DNA from: Conexibacter sp. CPCC 206217
GTDB taxonomy: Bacteria; Actinomycetota; Thermoleophilia; Solirubrobacterales; Solirubrobacteraceae
DNA: 64,000 nucleotides
Direction of reading: 5' to 3'
NCBI RefSeq assembly: GCF_030646165.1
Contig: NZ_JAUTDO010000014.1
Location: 50,482 to 114,481, forward strand
The position numbers and the translations under genes were made by a program. This document shows positions 16,889 to 25,494 of this stretch, one piece after another. The notes under the pieces were generated by a model that was given only the letters and a program-made list of their open reading frames with translations, did not search any database and had not been told where the DNA came from. The first letter of the stretch is position 1. Every line of letters begins with the position of its first letter.

Positions 16889-17370
16889 CTCAAGGTTCTG
16901 AACCGATCCACGCCGACCCCGCGCTCCTCGTCGGCGATCATGAAGCTGCGGTCGACGAAGATCGTCTTCGGGACGCCGACGCTGGTGTACTGCGCGGTGA
17001 GCCGAGCGACCCTGGCATCGATCGCGTCCTGGACTGTGGTGAACAGCCGCGGGACGGTCGCATACGGCCGCAGGTGCTCGGGCACCGGCGCGACAGGTCT
17101 GCCGCGGCGGACGATGATCGTCCGCGGTCTCGTGATCCCCTCCGGGCAGAAGCACGAGACCCGCACCCGCATCCGGTAGGACCGCGCCCCGAGCTTCTCC
17201 CACCGCTCCCGCGCGGCGTCCAGCCTGCGCTGGGCGGTGCCGTCGGTGATGCGCGGGTCCGGGCGGTCGGTCGGGTCGGGCGCGGCGACGGCCGCAGCCG
17301 CGATGACGAACGCGACCGCCAGTACTGCCCCGACCGCGGCGACAGTCGACCGAATACGCCGAGCGTGCAT
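16885..17370 (-). CDS. Exported DUF6174-like protein
   Basis: The 161-residue protein has a signal peptide (MHARRIRSTVAAVGAVLA, then AVAAPDPT). The core RSYRMRVRVSCFCPEG ... TIIVRRGRPVAPV is the CFCP-type motif seen in DUF6174 proteins. A C-terminal YTSVGVPKTIFVDRSFMIAD segment follows. These are extracytoplasmic proteins of unknown function. It overlaps the downstream winged-helix gene by four bases. Confidence 0.7.
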   Translation of the reverse strand: MHARRIRSTVAAVGAVLAVAFVIAAAAVAAPDPTDRPDPRITDGTAQRRLDAARERWEKLGARSYRMRVRVSCFCPEGITRPRTIIVRRGRPVAPVPEHLRPYATVPRLFTTVQDAIDARVARLTAQYTSVGVPKTIFVDRSFMIADEERGVGVDRFRTLR

Positions 17371-17562
17371 GGCCTCTGCCTTTCCGTGGATGGGCTTTCC
17401 CACACTACGACTGGGACGTGCAGCCCAACACACGGCGCGAGGTGATCGTGCTTCGTTTGATGTCCTATGGTGCGCTGACGGCACAACGTCGTCGAGCCGC
17501 ACCCGCTCCCTTCCACCGGCGCTCGACGCAGCGGCACGAAGCCGGATCAGCGAGCTGGCTGG

Positions 17563-17706
17563 GTGCTCGATATCCAGATCGCGGCCTGCGCGTGGATCCA
17601 CGGCCGCGCCGTCATGACCGACAACACGCGCGACTTCGAGGCGCTGCGCGACGCGATCGTGGGGCTGTACCCAGCACACTCGCCGCTCGTCGTGCGAGCG
17701 ACGTAG
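17563..17706 (+). pseudogene. 3' fragment of a PIN-domain (vapC-type) toxin gene
   Basis: The frame reads VLDIQIAACAWIHGRAVMTD and continues NTRDFEALRDAIVGLYP before TAG. This is the C-terminal third of a VapC-type PIN domain, with the D-x-x-I-A-A and T-x-N-x-x-D-F motifs. No PIN N-terminus is recognisable upstream, although the frame stays open a little further, so the gene is truncated. It is one of three PIN genes within 2.8 kb. Confidence 0.75.
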
Positions 17707-17724
17707 GCCGCGAACTCGCTCGGG

Positions 17725-18036
17725 TCAGACCGCGCGAGCGGCCCGCGCGGGAATCACGACGCGCACGACGACCCGCGCCGGACGGGAAGGGGCGGCCATC
17801 GAGAGGAACTCCCGGACCGCTCCGCCGTGATCGCAGTAGGGGCAGGCGAGCTTGTCGGCCGGGGAGACCGAACGGCCTTCCGGGAGCGCGACCGGGGCAT
17901 CGCACTGCGGGCAGGCGAGCGTGCCCTCGCCGAGCCGGGACGAGCGGGCGACGCGGCGTTCCTCGTCGCCGGCCACGTGCGCGACGCGCTCGGCGCGAAG
18001 CGGATCCGATCCATCGCTGCTGCGGTGCAGTGCCAT
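17725..18036 (-). CDS. Small zinc-ribbon protein
   Basis: The 103-residue protein has two CxxC pairs, LACPQCDAPV and LACPYCDHGG, about 30 residues apart, which together form a probable zinc ribbon. The C-terminus is Val/Arg-rich. No enzyme domain is visible. It may bind nucleic acid or protein. It is a single gene between the PIN fragment and the orphan vapC. Confidence 0.65.
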   Translation of the reverse strand: MALHRSSDGSDPLRAERVAHVAGDEERRVARSSRLGEGTLACPQCDAPVALPEGRSVSPADKLACPYCDHGGAVREFLSMAAPSRPARVVVRVVIPARAARAV

Positions 18037-18104
18037 CAGACGAGTCTAGGCGCACGTGCCACGTCGATCGGAGGTTGGCATCGCGTCCATCCAACACACA
18101 TCTG

Positions 18105-18120
18105 GTAGCACTAGTGCTAC
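18105..18120. promoter_or_regulatory. Perfect 16-bp palindrome next to orphan vapC
   Basis: GTAGCACTAGTGCTAC is a perfect palindrome ending eight bases before the vapC start codon. Palindromes of this kind are typical operators of toxin-antitoxin promoters, where the antitoxin binds. Here no antitoxin gene lies between operator and toxin. Confidence 0.6.
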
Positions 18121-18128
18121 TCGCCTGA

Positions 18129-18506
18129 ATGCGCGCACTGCTCGACACCTCGGTGCTGATCGCAGCAGAGGGACCGCGCGACCTCGACGGTGGGATCAGC
18201 GCCGCCTCACTGGCAGAGTTGCACTTCGGCGTGCTGGCCGCACGTGACGACGACGAGCGAGCGCTGCGAGCGCAGCGACTCGGCATCGTCGAGGCGACGT
18301 TTGATCCCATCCCGGTCGACGCCGCGATCGCGCGCGAGTGGGGACGGCTCTCGGCAGCCGTCGCATCCCGTGGGGCCCAACCGCGACGCCGAGCGGTCGA
18401 TCTCGCGATCGCAGCGACGGCGAACGTCCAACGGGTTCCGCTCATCACACACAACACCAAGGACTTCCAGATGATCGAAGACCTGGTGGATGTGCGTACC
18501 GCGTGA
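18129..18506 (+). CDS. VapC-type PIN-domain toxin without an adjacent antitoxin
   Basis: The 125-residue PIN domain is complete: LLDTSVLIAAEG, ISAASLAELHFGVLAA, RAVDLAIAATA and LITHNTKDF carry the acidic residues of the Mg2+ site. It is a probable RNase toxin. The upstream gene is on the opposite strand and is a zinc-ribbon protein, so the usual vapB is missing, although a perfect palindrome remains directly in front of the start. The toxin may be neutralised by an antitoxin elsewhere or be poorly active. Confidence 0.88.
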   Translation: MRALLDTSVLIAAEGPRDLDGGISAASLAELHFGVLAARDDDERALRAQRLGIVEATFDPIPVDAAIAREWGRLSAAVASRGAQPRRRAVDLAIAATANVQRVPLITHNTKDFQMIEDLVDVRTA

Positions 18507-18637
18507 GCGCCAACCACAGGAACTTCGACCCCGTCGGCGAACCAGTCCTCTCAAGCCGCGGGCGAAACGGTCGATTCGCATGGGTGGATGCGGACCGTTT
18601 CGGACCGCCTAACTGAACCTGTGTTGGAGGAGTTGCC

Positions 18638-19525
18638 GTGTTGAAGGGATTGATCCGCGTCGGGCTGCTGGCCGGTCTTGCTGCCGTCTTTGCGCTGCCG
18701 GCCGCGAGCGCGTCGGCCGCAACGAAGTGTCCGGCCACGTTCCAGGTGCTTCACAACGACAGAATCGGCGCGATGTCGCTGCCGGCCGGCGCGTACTACG
18801 TCTCGGTCAACAAGCTCACGTGCCCGCAGGCGTCGACGCTGTTCGCCGACTTCCTCGAGGACTACGACGGCGACCTGCCGTTCCCGTGGCGCGGCAACGC
18901 CGCAGCGAAGAGCTTCAGCAACGGCACGAGCAGCTTCTCCGTCAAGCTCGCCGGCAAGGCGCCGAACCCGCCGTCCGGCGGCGGTGGCACCGCGACCTGC
19001 CCCGGCACCTTCAGCGTGCTGCACAACGACCGCATCGGCAACGTCGCATTCCCGCAGGGCGCGTACACGATGAAGCTGATCCGCGGCCTCAGCTGCAGCA
19101 GCGCCGCGACGCAGTTCGCCTCCTTCCTCGACAGCCCCAGCGGCGTCAACGCGCCGTGGACGCTGACCGGCTCGGCGAGCAACGCCGTCTTCCAGGACAA
19201 CATGGGCGGCTTCGGCTTCAGCGTCTCCAACACCGGCGGCAGCACCGGCGGCGGCGGTCGCACGGCCGTCACGTGCACCACGTTCAGCGTGCTGCACAAC
19301 GACCACATCGGCAGCCTCTACCTGCCGAAGGGCACGTACGACATCGTCCTGCCGGTCGGCTCGACGATGTCCTGCGCCGCGGCGCAGAGACAGTTCGTGA
19401 CGTTCCTCAACGCCGCCTCGGTCCCGCGGCCGTGGATCGTCAACGCGAACTCCGCCACGTTCGCGCGCGGCGCCGGCTCCAGCACGACGTTCGGCGTCGA
19501 CCCGACCAAGGGCTCGATCCGCTAG
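18638..19525 (+). CDS. Secreted protein with three tandem copies of a Cys-containing domain
   Basis: The 295-residue protein starts at GTG after a clear GGAGGAG site. It has a signal peptide ending ASASAATK, then three copies of a domain of about 80 residues. Each opens with C-x-TF-x-VLHNDxIG, then has a PxGxY segment, a second Cys, a PW and a closing F-x-V strand. Gly/Ser-rich linkers (PPSGGGGTA, STGGGGRT) separate them. The two cysteines per repeat could form a disulfide. I do not recognise the family. Multivalent binding at the cell surface is a reasonable guess only. Confidence 0.85.
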   Translation: MLKGLIRVGLLAGLAAVFALPAASASAATKCPATFQVLHNDRIGAMSLPAGAYYVSVNKLTCPQASTLFADFLEDYDGDLPFPWRGNAAAKSFSNGTSSFSVKLAGKAPNPPSGGGGTATCPGTFSVLHNDRIGNVAFPQGAYTMKLIRGLSCSSAATQFASFLDSPSGVNAPWTLTGSASNAVFQDNMGGFGFSVSNTGGSTGGGGRTAVTCTTFSVLHNDHIGSLYLPKGTYDIVLPVGSTMSCAAAQRQFVTFLNAASVPRPWIVNANSATFARGAGSSTTFGVDPTKGSIR

Positions 19526-19582
19526 CAGCAGTCATCAGGTGAGAGATCGCCGCGGCCGGGCTCCAGGTAGCCTGGCTGCGGC

Positions 19583-20689
19583 GTGATCTACCGCCTCCTC
19601 TTCCAGCTCGTCCTGCAGCGGCTCGACGCCGAGCGGGCGCATCACCTCGGTGCGCGCGTGCTGCGTCTGATCGTCGCGATCCCGTTCCTGCGCGCCGCGC
19701 TGCGACGGGCGCTGCGGCCGACCGACCCCGCCCTGCGCGTCCGCGCGCTGGGCCGCGAGTTCCCCAGCCCGCTCGGGGTCGCCGCCGGCTTCGACAAGGA
19801 CGGCTCGACGTTCGACGGGCTCGCCGCGCTCGGCTTCGGCTTCGTCGAGGTCGGCACGGTCACCGCGCAGCGGCAGCCAGGCAACCCGCGCCCGCGCATC
19901 TTCCGCCTCCCGCGCGACCGCGCGATGGTCAACCGGATGGGCTTCCCGAACTCCGGCGTCGACGCGGTCGTGCCGCACCTCGCCGCGCGCCGGCCGGGCG
20001 ACGTCGTCGCCGTCAACGTCGGCAAGACGAGAGCGGTCGCAGACGATCAGATCGGCGCCGACTACCGCGCCTCGGTGCGCAAGCTCGCCCCGCTGGCGGA
20101 CTTCCTCGTGCTGAACGTCAGCTCGCCGAACACGCCCGGCCTGCGCGACCTGCAGTCGGCCGAGCGCCTCGGCGCGCTGATCGACGAGGTCCAGCACGAG
20201 CTGCGCCAGCACGCGATCGCGATCCCGCTGCTCGTGAAGATCGCGCCCGACCTCGCCGACGCCGACATCGACGCGATCGCCGACCTCGCGCTCGCGCGCG
20301 AGCTCGACGGCCTGATCGCGACGAACACGACGATCGGCCGCGAGGGCCTCGCGACTCCGGCGCACGAGATCGAGCAGATCGGCTTCGGCGGCCTTTCCGG
20401 CGCCCCGCTGAAGGATCGCTCGCTGGAGGTGCTGCGACGCCTGCGCGCCCGCACCGGCGACAAGCTGACGCTGATCTCCGCCGGCGGCGTCGAGACGGCC
20501 GACGACGCGTGGGCGCGGATCGAGGCCGGCGCGACGCTCGTGCAGGCCTACACCGGCTTCATCTACGGCGGCCCGCTGTGGCCGCGCGCGATCAACCGCG
20601 GGCTGAGCGAGCGGGTGCGCGGCGCCGGGCTCGCGTCGGTGCAGGACGCGGTCGGGCGCGCGGTGGCGCCGACGTCGCGCACGCCGTAG
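19583..20689 (+). CDS. pyrD: Dihydroorotate dehydrogenase (quinone), class 2
   Basis: The 368-residue protein with GTG start has the N-terminal membrane-associating helices of class 2 enzymes (YRLLFQLVLQRLDAE). The FMN/substrate motifs are GVAAGFDKDGSTFDGLAALG, VNRMGFPNSG, LNVSSPNTPGLRDLQ, IATNTTIGREG and SAGGVETADDAWARI. It oxidises dihydroorotate to orotate in pyrimidine synthesis and passes electrons to quinone at the membrane. It stands alone here and converges on metW. Confidence 0.97.
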   Translation: MIYRLLFQLVLQRLDAERAHHLGARVLRLIVAIPFLRAALRRALRPTDPALRVRALGREFPSPLGVAAGFDKDGSTFDGLAALGFGFVEVGTVTAQRQPGNPRPRIFRLPRDRAMVNRMGFPNSGVDAVVPHLAARRPGDVVAVNVGKTRAVADDQIGADYRASVRKLAPLADFLVLNVSSPNTPGLRDLQSAERLGALIDEVQHELRQHAIAIPLLVKIAPDLADADIDAIADLALARELDGLIATNTTIGREGLATPAHEIEQIGFGGLSGAPLKDRSLEVLRRLRARTGDKLTLISAGGVETADDAWARIEAGATLVQAYTGFIYGGPLWPRAINRGLSERVRGAGLASVQDAVGRAVAPTSRTP

Positions 20690-20752
20690 GCCGCACCGCA
20701 CACCGCTCCGCGCCCCCGCGACGTCGGCCACGCAGCGGGCAGCCGATCGCGG

Positions 20753-21346
20753 CTACCCCTCCAGCACGTAGACCGCCCGCACCGCCAGCGCGTTCGGCGA
20801 CAGCCGCGTCGCGCGCGGCGCAGGACGACCGGTCGCGTCGAGCAGGACACGGCGGGCGACGCGCATGCCGATCTCGGCGACCGTCGCCTCGAAGTCGCGC
20901 AGGGTGCAGAGGTGGATGTTCGGCGTGTCGTGCCACTCGTACGGCAACGCGGGGCTGATCGGCATGCGGCCGCTGCGCGCGAGGTCGAGGCGGATCCGCC
21001 AGTGGGCGAAGTTCGGCAGCGAGACGACCCGGCGGGGCGCGACGCGGCGCATCTCGCGCAGGACCTCGACCGGCCGTCTGGTCGCCTGCAGCGTCAGCGA
21101 CAGCACGGCGACGTCGTAGGCGCCGGTCTCCAGGCGCGGCAGCTCCAGCTCGAGGTCGCCGTGCGTGACCGGGACGCCGCGTGCGATGCAGGCATGGAAG
21201 CGCTCGTCGTCGCGCTCGACGCCGACGCCGACGCACTGCTGACGCTCGATCAGCTGCTCCAGCAGCACGCCGTCGCCGCAGCCGAGGTCGAGCACGCGCA
21301 CGTCGCGACCGACCAGCCGCGCGACGACGTCGAGGTCAGGCCGCAT
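20753..21346 (-). CDS. metW: Methionine biosynthesis protein MetW
   Basis: The 197-residue protein has a class I SAM methyltransferase fold: DVRVLDLGCGDGVLLEQL, then VGVERDDE, YDVAVLSLTLQATRRP, and the MetW-specific VVSLPNFAHWRIRL and YEWHDTPNIHLCT. MetW acts with MetX in homoserine acylation in several bacteria. The start overlaps the metX 3' end by 11 bases, so they are co-translated. Confidence 0.95.
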   Translation of the reverse strand: MRPDLDVVARLVGRDVRVLDLGCGDGVLLEQLIERQQCVGVGVERDDERFHACIARGVPVTHGDLELELPRLETGAYDVAVLSLTLQATRRPVEVLREMRRVAPRRVVSLPNFAHWRIRLDLARSGRMPISPALPYEWHDTPNIHLCTLRDFEATVAEIGMRVARRVLLDATGRPAPRATRLSPNALAVRAVYVLEG

Positions 21347-22529
21347 GGACGCTCCGACCCGCCGCCAGCCGATCGAGGAACCCCGCCACGGTCCGGTGAT
21401 ATTCCGGCACCGGGAAGAGGAACGAGTCATGGCCGTGCGGGGCGCTCAGCTCGCGGAAGGTGACCGGGGCGCCGGCGCTGCGCAGCTCGTCGGCGATCTC
21501 GCGCGCGTGCTCGGTCGAGAAGCGCCAGTCGGAGTCGAACGACAGCACGAGGTAGCTCGTCCCGCCGCCGCCGGCGGCCCGGCCCGCGGCAACCTGCCGC
21601 CCGACGTAGGCGCGGTCGGCGAACGGGTCGAAGTAGTCCATCACGCGCGTCATGTAGAGGTAGGTGTTCGCGTCGAAGCGCTCGACGAACGACTGCCCCT
21701 GGTAGGCCAGGTACGACTCCACCTCGAAGTCGACGTCGAAGCCGTAGCGCGGCTCGACCGCGTCCTGGATGCGGCGGCCGAACTTCTCCCGCATCGACTC
21801 CTCCGACAGATACGTGATGTGGCCGATCATCCGCGCCAGCGCCAGCCCGCGGTTCGGCCGCTGCGGCGGCGGGGTGTCCGCCGGCGCATCGGGATCCGGG
21901 TAGTAATCGCCGCCGGCGAAGTCCGGGTCGCGCGTGATCGCCTCGCGCGCGACCGCCGAGAAGGCGATGTTCTGCGCCGACAGCCGTCCCGACGACGCGA
22001 CGACCAGCGCGCCGCCGACCTCGCCCGGATGGTCGAGCGACCACTGCAGCGCCTGCATCCCGCCGAGCGAGCCGCCGATCGCCGCCAGCAGCCGCGTCAC
22101 GCCGAGCTGCCGCAGCAGCGCGCGGTGCGTCTCGACGAGGTCGCGCACCGCCAGCAGCGGGAAGCGCAGGCCGTACGGTCTGCCGCTCGCGGGATCGACC
22201 GACCCGGGCCCGGTCGTCCCCTTGCAGCCGCCGAGCACGTTCGCGCAGACGACGAAGAAGCGGTCGGTGTCCAGCGGCCGGCCCGGCCCGACGATGTTGT
22301 CCCACCAGCCCGGCCGGCGATCGTCGCCGTGGAAGCCGGCCGCATGCGCGTCGCCCGACAGCGCGTGGCAGATGAAGACGACGTTGCCGCCGTCGGCGGC
22401 CAGCGTCCCATACGTCTCGTACGCGACCTCGACGTGCGTCAGCCGCGCGCCGGATTCGAGCACGAGCGGACGGTCGTCGTCGAACACGACCGCCCGCTGC
22501 GTCTCGACGCGTCCGATCCCGTCGGACAC
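21336..22529 (-). CDS. metX: Homoserine O-acetyltransferase MetX
   Basis: The 397-residue alpha/beta hydrolase has the nucleophile elbow AAIGGSLGGMQALQW and the oxyanion region FICHALSGDAHAAG. The catalytic Asp and His lie near VLSFDSDWRFS and SAPHGHDSFL. It transfers an acetyl group from acetyl-CoA to homoserine, giving the substrate of the upstream MetY. Its GTG start lies ten bases after the metY stop. Confidence 0.96.
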   Translation of the reverse strand: MSDGIGRVETQRAVVFDDDRPLVLESGARLTHVEVAYETYGTLAADGGNVVFICHALSGDAHAAGFHGDDRRPGWWDNIVGPGRPLDTDRFFVVCANVLGGCKGTTGPGSVDPASGRPYGLRFPLLAVRDLVETHRALLRQLGVTRLLAAIGGSLGGMQALQWSLDHPGEVGGALVVASSGRLSAQNIAFSAVAREAITRDPDFAGGDYYPDPDAPADTPPPQRPNRGLALARMIGHITYLSEESMREKFGRRIQDAVEPRYGFDVDFEVESYLAYQGQSFVERFDANTYLYMTRVMDYFDPFADRAYVGRQVAAGRAAGGGGTSYLVLSFDSDWRFSTEHAREIADELRSAGAPVTFRELSAPHGHDSFLFPVPEYHRTVAGFLDRLAAGRSVHAA

Positions 22530-22539
22530 GGACAGCTGC

Positions 22540-23850
22540 CTACGCTGCGACGCCCGCGCGCGCCTTCGCGAGCGCCTGGTCGATGTCGGCGACGATGTCG
22601 TCGATGTGCTCGATCCCGACCGACAGACGGACGAGGTCCTGCGGCACGCCGGCCGAGTCCAGCTCGCCGTCGTCCAGCTGCGAGTGCGTCGTCGTCGCGG
22701 GGTGGATCGCGAGCGACTTCGCGTCGCCGATGTTGGCGAGATGCGAGAACAGGCCGAGCGCGTCGATGAACTGGCGCCCGGCGTCGCGGCCGCCCTCGAT
22801 CCCGAACGTGACGATCGCGCCCGCGCCGCCCTTCAGGATCCGCTGGCCGACCGCGTAGTAGTCGCTGCTCTCCAGCCCCGGGTAGTTGACCCACGAGACG
22901 CCCGCGGCGCTCTGCAGGTGCTTGGCGACGGCGAGCGCGTTCTCCGAGTGGCGCTCGATCCGCAGCGGCAGGGTCTCGACGCCCTGCAGCAGCAGGAACG
23001 CGTTGAACGGCGACAGCGCAGCGCCGGTGTTGCGCAGCAGCACGGTGCGGACGCGGCCGATGTAGGCGGCCGGCCCGAGCGCGTCGGCCCAGACGACGCC
23101 GTGGTAGGAGGGGTCCGGCTGCGTCAGGCCCGGGAAGCGCGCCGCGTTGGCGACCCAGTCGAATCTGCCCGAGTCGACGATCAGGCCGCCGATCGTCGTG
23201 CCGTGGCCGCCGATGAACTTCGTCGCCGAGTGCACGGCGACGTCGGCGCCGTGGTCGAAGACACGCGTCAGGATCGGCGTCGGGACGGTGTTGTCGATCA
23301 CCAGCGGCAGGCCGTGCGAGTGCGCCGCGTCGGCCCACGCTCTGATGTCGACGACGTTGAGGCGCGGGTTGCCGATCGTCTCGCCGAACACGAGCCGCGT
23401 CTTGTCGTCGACGAGCGCCGCGAGCGCGGAGGTGTCGTCGGGATCGACGAAGCGGACCTCGATGCCGTACTGCGGCAGCGTGTGCGCGAAGAGGTTGTAC
23501 GTGCCGCCGTAGAGCGTCGAGAGCGCGACGATGTTGTCGCCGGCACGCGCGATGTTGAGGACCGAGTAGGTCACGGCCGCCTGGCCGGAGGCGAGCGCGA
23601 GCGCCGCGACACCGCCCTCCAGCGCCGCCACGCGCTCCTCCAGCACCGACCACGTCGGGTTCATGATGCGGGAGTAGATGTTGCCCGGCACGGCGAGCGC
23701 GAACAGGTCCTGCGCGTGCTGCGCGTCGTCGAAGGCGTACGCGACCGTCTGGTAGATCGGCACCGCGCGCGCGTTCGTCGTCGGATCCGGCACCTGACCC
23801 GTGTGAAGCGCCACCGTCTCGGGTCGTACGTAAGGCTGCTGCTCGCTCAT
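22540..23850 (-). CDS. metY: O-acetylhomoserine sulfhydrylase MetY (PLP enzyme)
   Basis: The chosen start ATG at 23850 has a good GAGGAG site and gives 436 residues. Cys/Met-metabolism PLP-enzyme motifs are present: the phosphate-binding SGQAAVTYSVLN, the Asp-containing LVIDNTVPTP, and the PLP lysine in HSATKFIGGHGTTIGG. It makes homocysteine from O-acetylhomoserine and sulfide. It is the first gene of metY-metX-metW. The 80-base leader has a small hairpin but no recognisable SAM riboswitch. Confidence 0.96.
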   Translation of the reverse strand: MSEQQPYVRPETVALHTGQVPDPTTNARAVPIYQTVAYAFDDAQHAQDLFALAVPGNIYSRIMNPTWSVLEERVAALEGGVAALALASGQAAVTYSVLNIARAGDNIVALSTLYGGTYNLFAHTLPQYGIEVRFVDPDDTSALAALVDDKTRLVFGETIGNPRLNVVDIRAWADAAHSHGLPLVIDNTVPTPILTRVFDHGADVAVHSATKFIGGHGTTIGGLIVDSGRFDWVANAARFPGLTQPDPSYHGVVWADALGPAAYIGRVRTVLLRNTGAALSPFNAFLLLQGVETLPLRIERHSENALAVAKHLQSAAGVSWVNYPGLESSDYYAVGQRILKGGAGAIVTFGIEGGRDAGRQFIDALGLFSHLANIGDAKSLAIHPATTTHSQLDDGELDSAGVPQDLVRLSVGIEHIDDIVADIDQALAKARAGVAA

Positions 23851-23931
23851 GGTTCTCCTCGCTGCAGTCGGTGGGAGTCGGACCGGGGGAGTTGGGAGTC
23901 TGCCACGTGACGGCAACGGGCTGGGCGAGTG

Positions 23932-24723
23932 TCAGCGGATCAGGTTGATCTCCGGATGGGTCGCAAGCAGCGTCTGCGTGAAGACGTAGTTGACGACGCC
24001 TATCGACAGGAAGACTATGACGATCGCCTGGTTCACCGCGCGACCGACGCCGGCCGCGCCGCCCGAGGTCCTCATGCCCTTGTAGCAGCAGATGATCGCG
24101 GTGGCGCCGCCGAAGATCGTGCACTTCAGCAGCGAGCCCCACAGGTCGGTCGTCGAGGAACTGGTCCAGAAGGTCGCGAAGAACGGCTCCATCCGCGCGC
24201 CGTTGACCCAGGTCGCGACGATCCCGCCGGTGACGCCGAAGATGATCGCGAAGACGTCGAACAGCGCGGTGATCACGATCAGCGCGAGGAAGCGCGGGAC
24301 GACGAGGTTCTTGACCGGGTCGACGCCGAGCACCTGCAGCGCGTCGAGCTCCTCGCGGATCTTGCGCGCGCCGAGGTCGGCCGTGATCGCGGTGCCGGCG
24401 GCGCCCGCGACGACGATCGCGCAGATGAACGGCGCGAACTCGCGCACGACGGCGAGCATGAAGAGGCCGCCCATGCGGTCCAGCGCGCCGAAGAGCGTGA
24501 GGAAGTTCGCCGCCTGCAGGCCCGGCACCGCGTAGGCGACGCACCCCATCGTGATCACGAGCGGGAAGAAGCACTGCTTCAGCGCGAACATGAACTGCGA
24601 GGTGAACTCGTCGCCGTAGGGGTACGGCGGCCGTATCGCCGAGACGATCGTCTTGCCGGTGAGGATGACGAGGTCGCCGACCTCCTCGAACGGGTCGCGG
24701 ATGCGGGATGTGAGAGGAGTCAT
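23932..24723 (-). CDS. MlaE/YrbE-type ABC transporter permease
   Basis: The 263-residue membrane protein has the MlaE-family core GALDRMGGLFMLAVVREFAP, GAAGTAITADLGARKIREEL and DALQVLGVDPVKNLVVPR. In actinobacteria such permeases work in pairs with an ATPase and secreted Mce proteins to move lipids or sterols. None of those partners is next to this gene, so it probably assembles with subunits encoded elsewhere. It is divergent from a GntR regulator across an 80-bp interval that holds an inverted repeat. Confidence 0.88.
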   Translation of the reverse strand: MTPLTSRIRDPFEEVGDLVILTGKTIVSAIRPPYPYGDEFTSQFMFALKQCFFPLVITMGCVAYAVPGLQAANFLTLFGALDRMGGLFMLAVVREFAPFICAIVVAGAAGTAITADLGARKIREELDALQVLGVDPVKNLVVPRFLALIVITALFDVFAIIFGVTGGIVATWVNGARMEPFFATFWTSSSTTDLWGSLLKCTIFGGATAIICCYKGMRTSGGAAGVGRAVNQAIVIVFLSIGVVNYVFTQTLLATHPEINLIR

Positions 24724-24763
24724 AGTCAGATGGCACTCTCTGCCGAGGCGCGACACTACTGGT

Positions 24764-24778
24764 CTGCTGTCACAGCAG
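24764..24778. promoter_or_regulatory. Inverted repeat between the permease gene and the GntR gene
   Basis: CTGCTG-TCA-CAGCAG is a 6+6 bp inverted repeat in the 80-bp interval between the divergent genes. It is a candidate binding site of the GntR regulator that starts 26 bp away. Confidence 0.4.
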
Positions 24779-24803
24779 TCAACTGGGTACCCTCAGAGGG
24801 GTC

Positions 24804-25451
24804 GTGAGCCCCTTCCCCCCGATCTCGCTCGACCGCGACGCCGAGGTCCCGCTCGGAACCCAGCTCGCCTGGGCCCTGCGCGCCCGCGTGGCCGGCGGCC
24901 AGCTCGCGCCGGGCGAGCGGCTGCCCGGCGCGAGAGAGCTGGCCGCGCAGATCGGCGTCAACGTCAACACCGTGCGCGCGGTCTACGCGCGGCTGGAGGA
25001 CGAGGGCCTGCTGCTGATAGCGCACGGCAGAGGGACGTTCGTGGCGGAGGCGGGCGGTCTGACGCCTGGCGTCGCAGAGATGGCCGCCGCCGTCACCGAC
25101 GAGGCTCGCCGCCGCGGGATCGATCCGCGGGCCGTGGCGGCAGCGCTGTACGTGCACGACACCGACGCGAACGACACACGCGCCCGCGAAGCCCTGCGCA
25201 GCGAGATCTCCGAATTGGAGCGCAGACTTGCGGCCCTGCCGCCGGCACCGTTGGCAGCTGCGACTCCCGATCCGAGCGGCGCCGGGCGACTGCTGTCAGC
25301 GCAGGAGCTGCGTCAAGAACGCGATGCGCTGATCGAGGAACTGCGCGAGCGCAGCGCCCGTCTGGAGGAACCAGAGGCTCCGCGTGCTGCCGAGCGCACC
25401 AGCGTCACCCGCGCGCACGGCGCGAAGCTGCGCTGGCTGCCGAGCAGCTGA
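24804..25451 (+). CDS. GntR-family transcriptional regulator (YtrA-like)
   Basis: The GTG start has a GAGGGG site just upstream. The 215-residue protein has an N-terminal winged-helix domain (VPLGTQLAWALRARVAGGQL, GARELAAQIGVNVNTVRAVYAR, LEDEGLLLIAHGRGTFVAEA). A long charged, probably coiled-coil C-terminus follows instead of a large ligand domain. This layout fits YtrA-type GntR regulators that control ABC transporter genes. The divergent MlaE permease is the obvious candidate target. Confidence 0.88.
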   Translation: MSPFPPISLDRDAEVPLGTQLAWALRARVAGGQLAPGERLPGARELAAQIGVNVNTVRAVYARLEDEGLLLIAHGRGTFVAEAGGLTPGVAEMAAAVTDEARRRGIDPRAVAAALYVHDTDANDTRAREALRSEISELERRLAALPPAPLAAATPDPSGAGRLLSAQELRQERDALIEELRERSARLEEPEAPRAAERTSVTRAHGAKLRWLPSS

Positions 25452-25494
25452 AGCGGCGACCACCCCGCTTGCCGCGCGGGCGCCGCGTGGCACG

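Noticed and set aside
23851..23931. Possible SAM riboswitch in the metY leader
   Set aside because: Only about 80 bases are available, and just a short TGCC/GGCA hairpin is seen. No SAM-I, SAM-II or SAM-IV core could be recognised.
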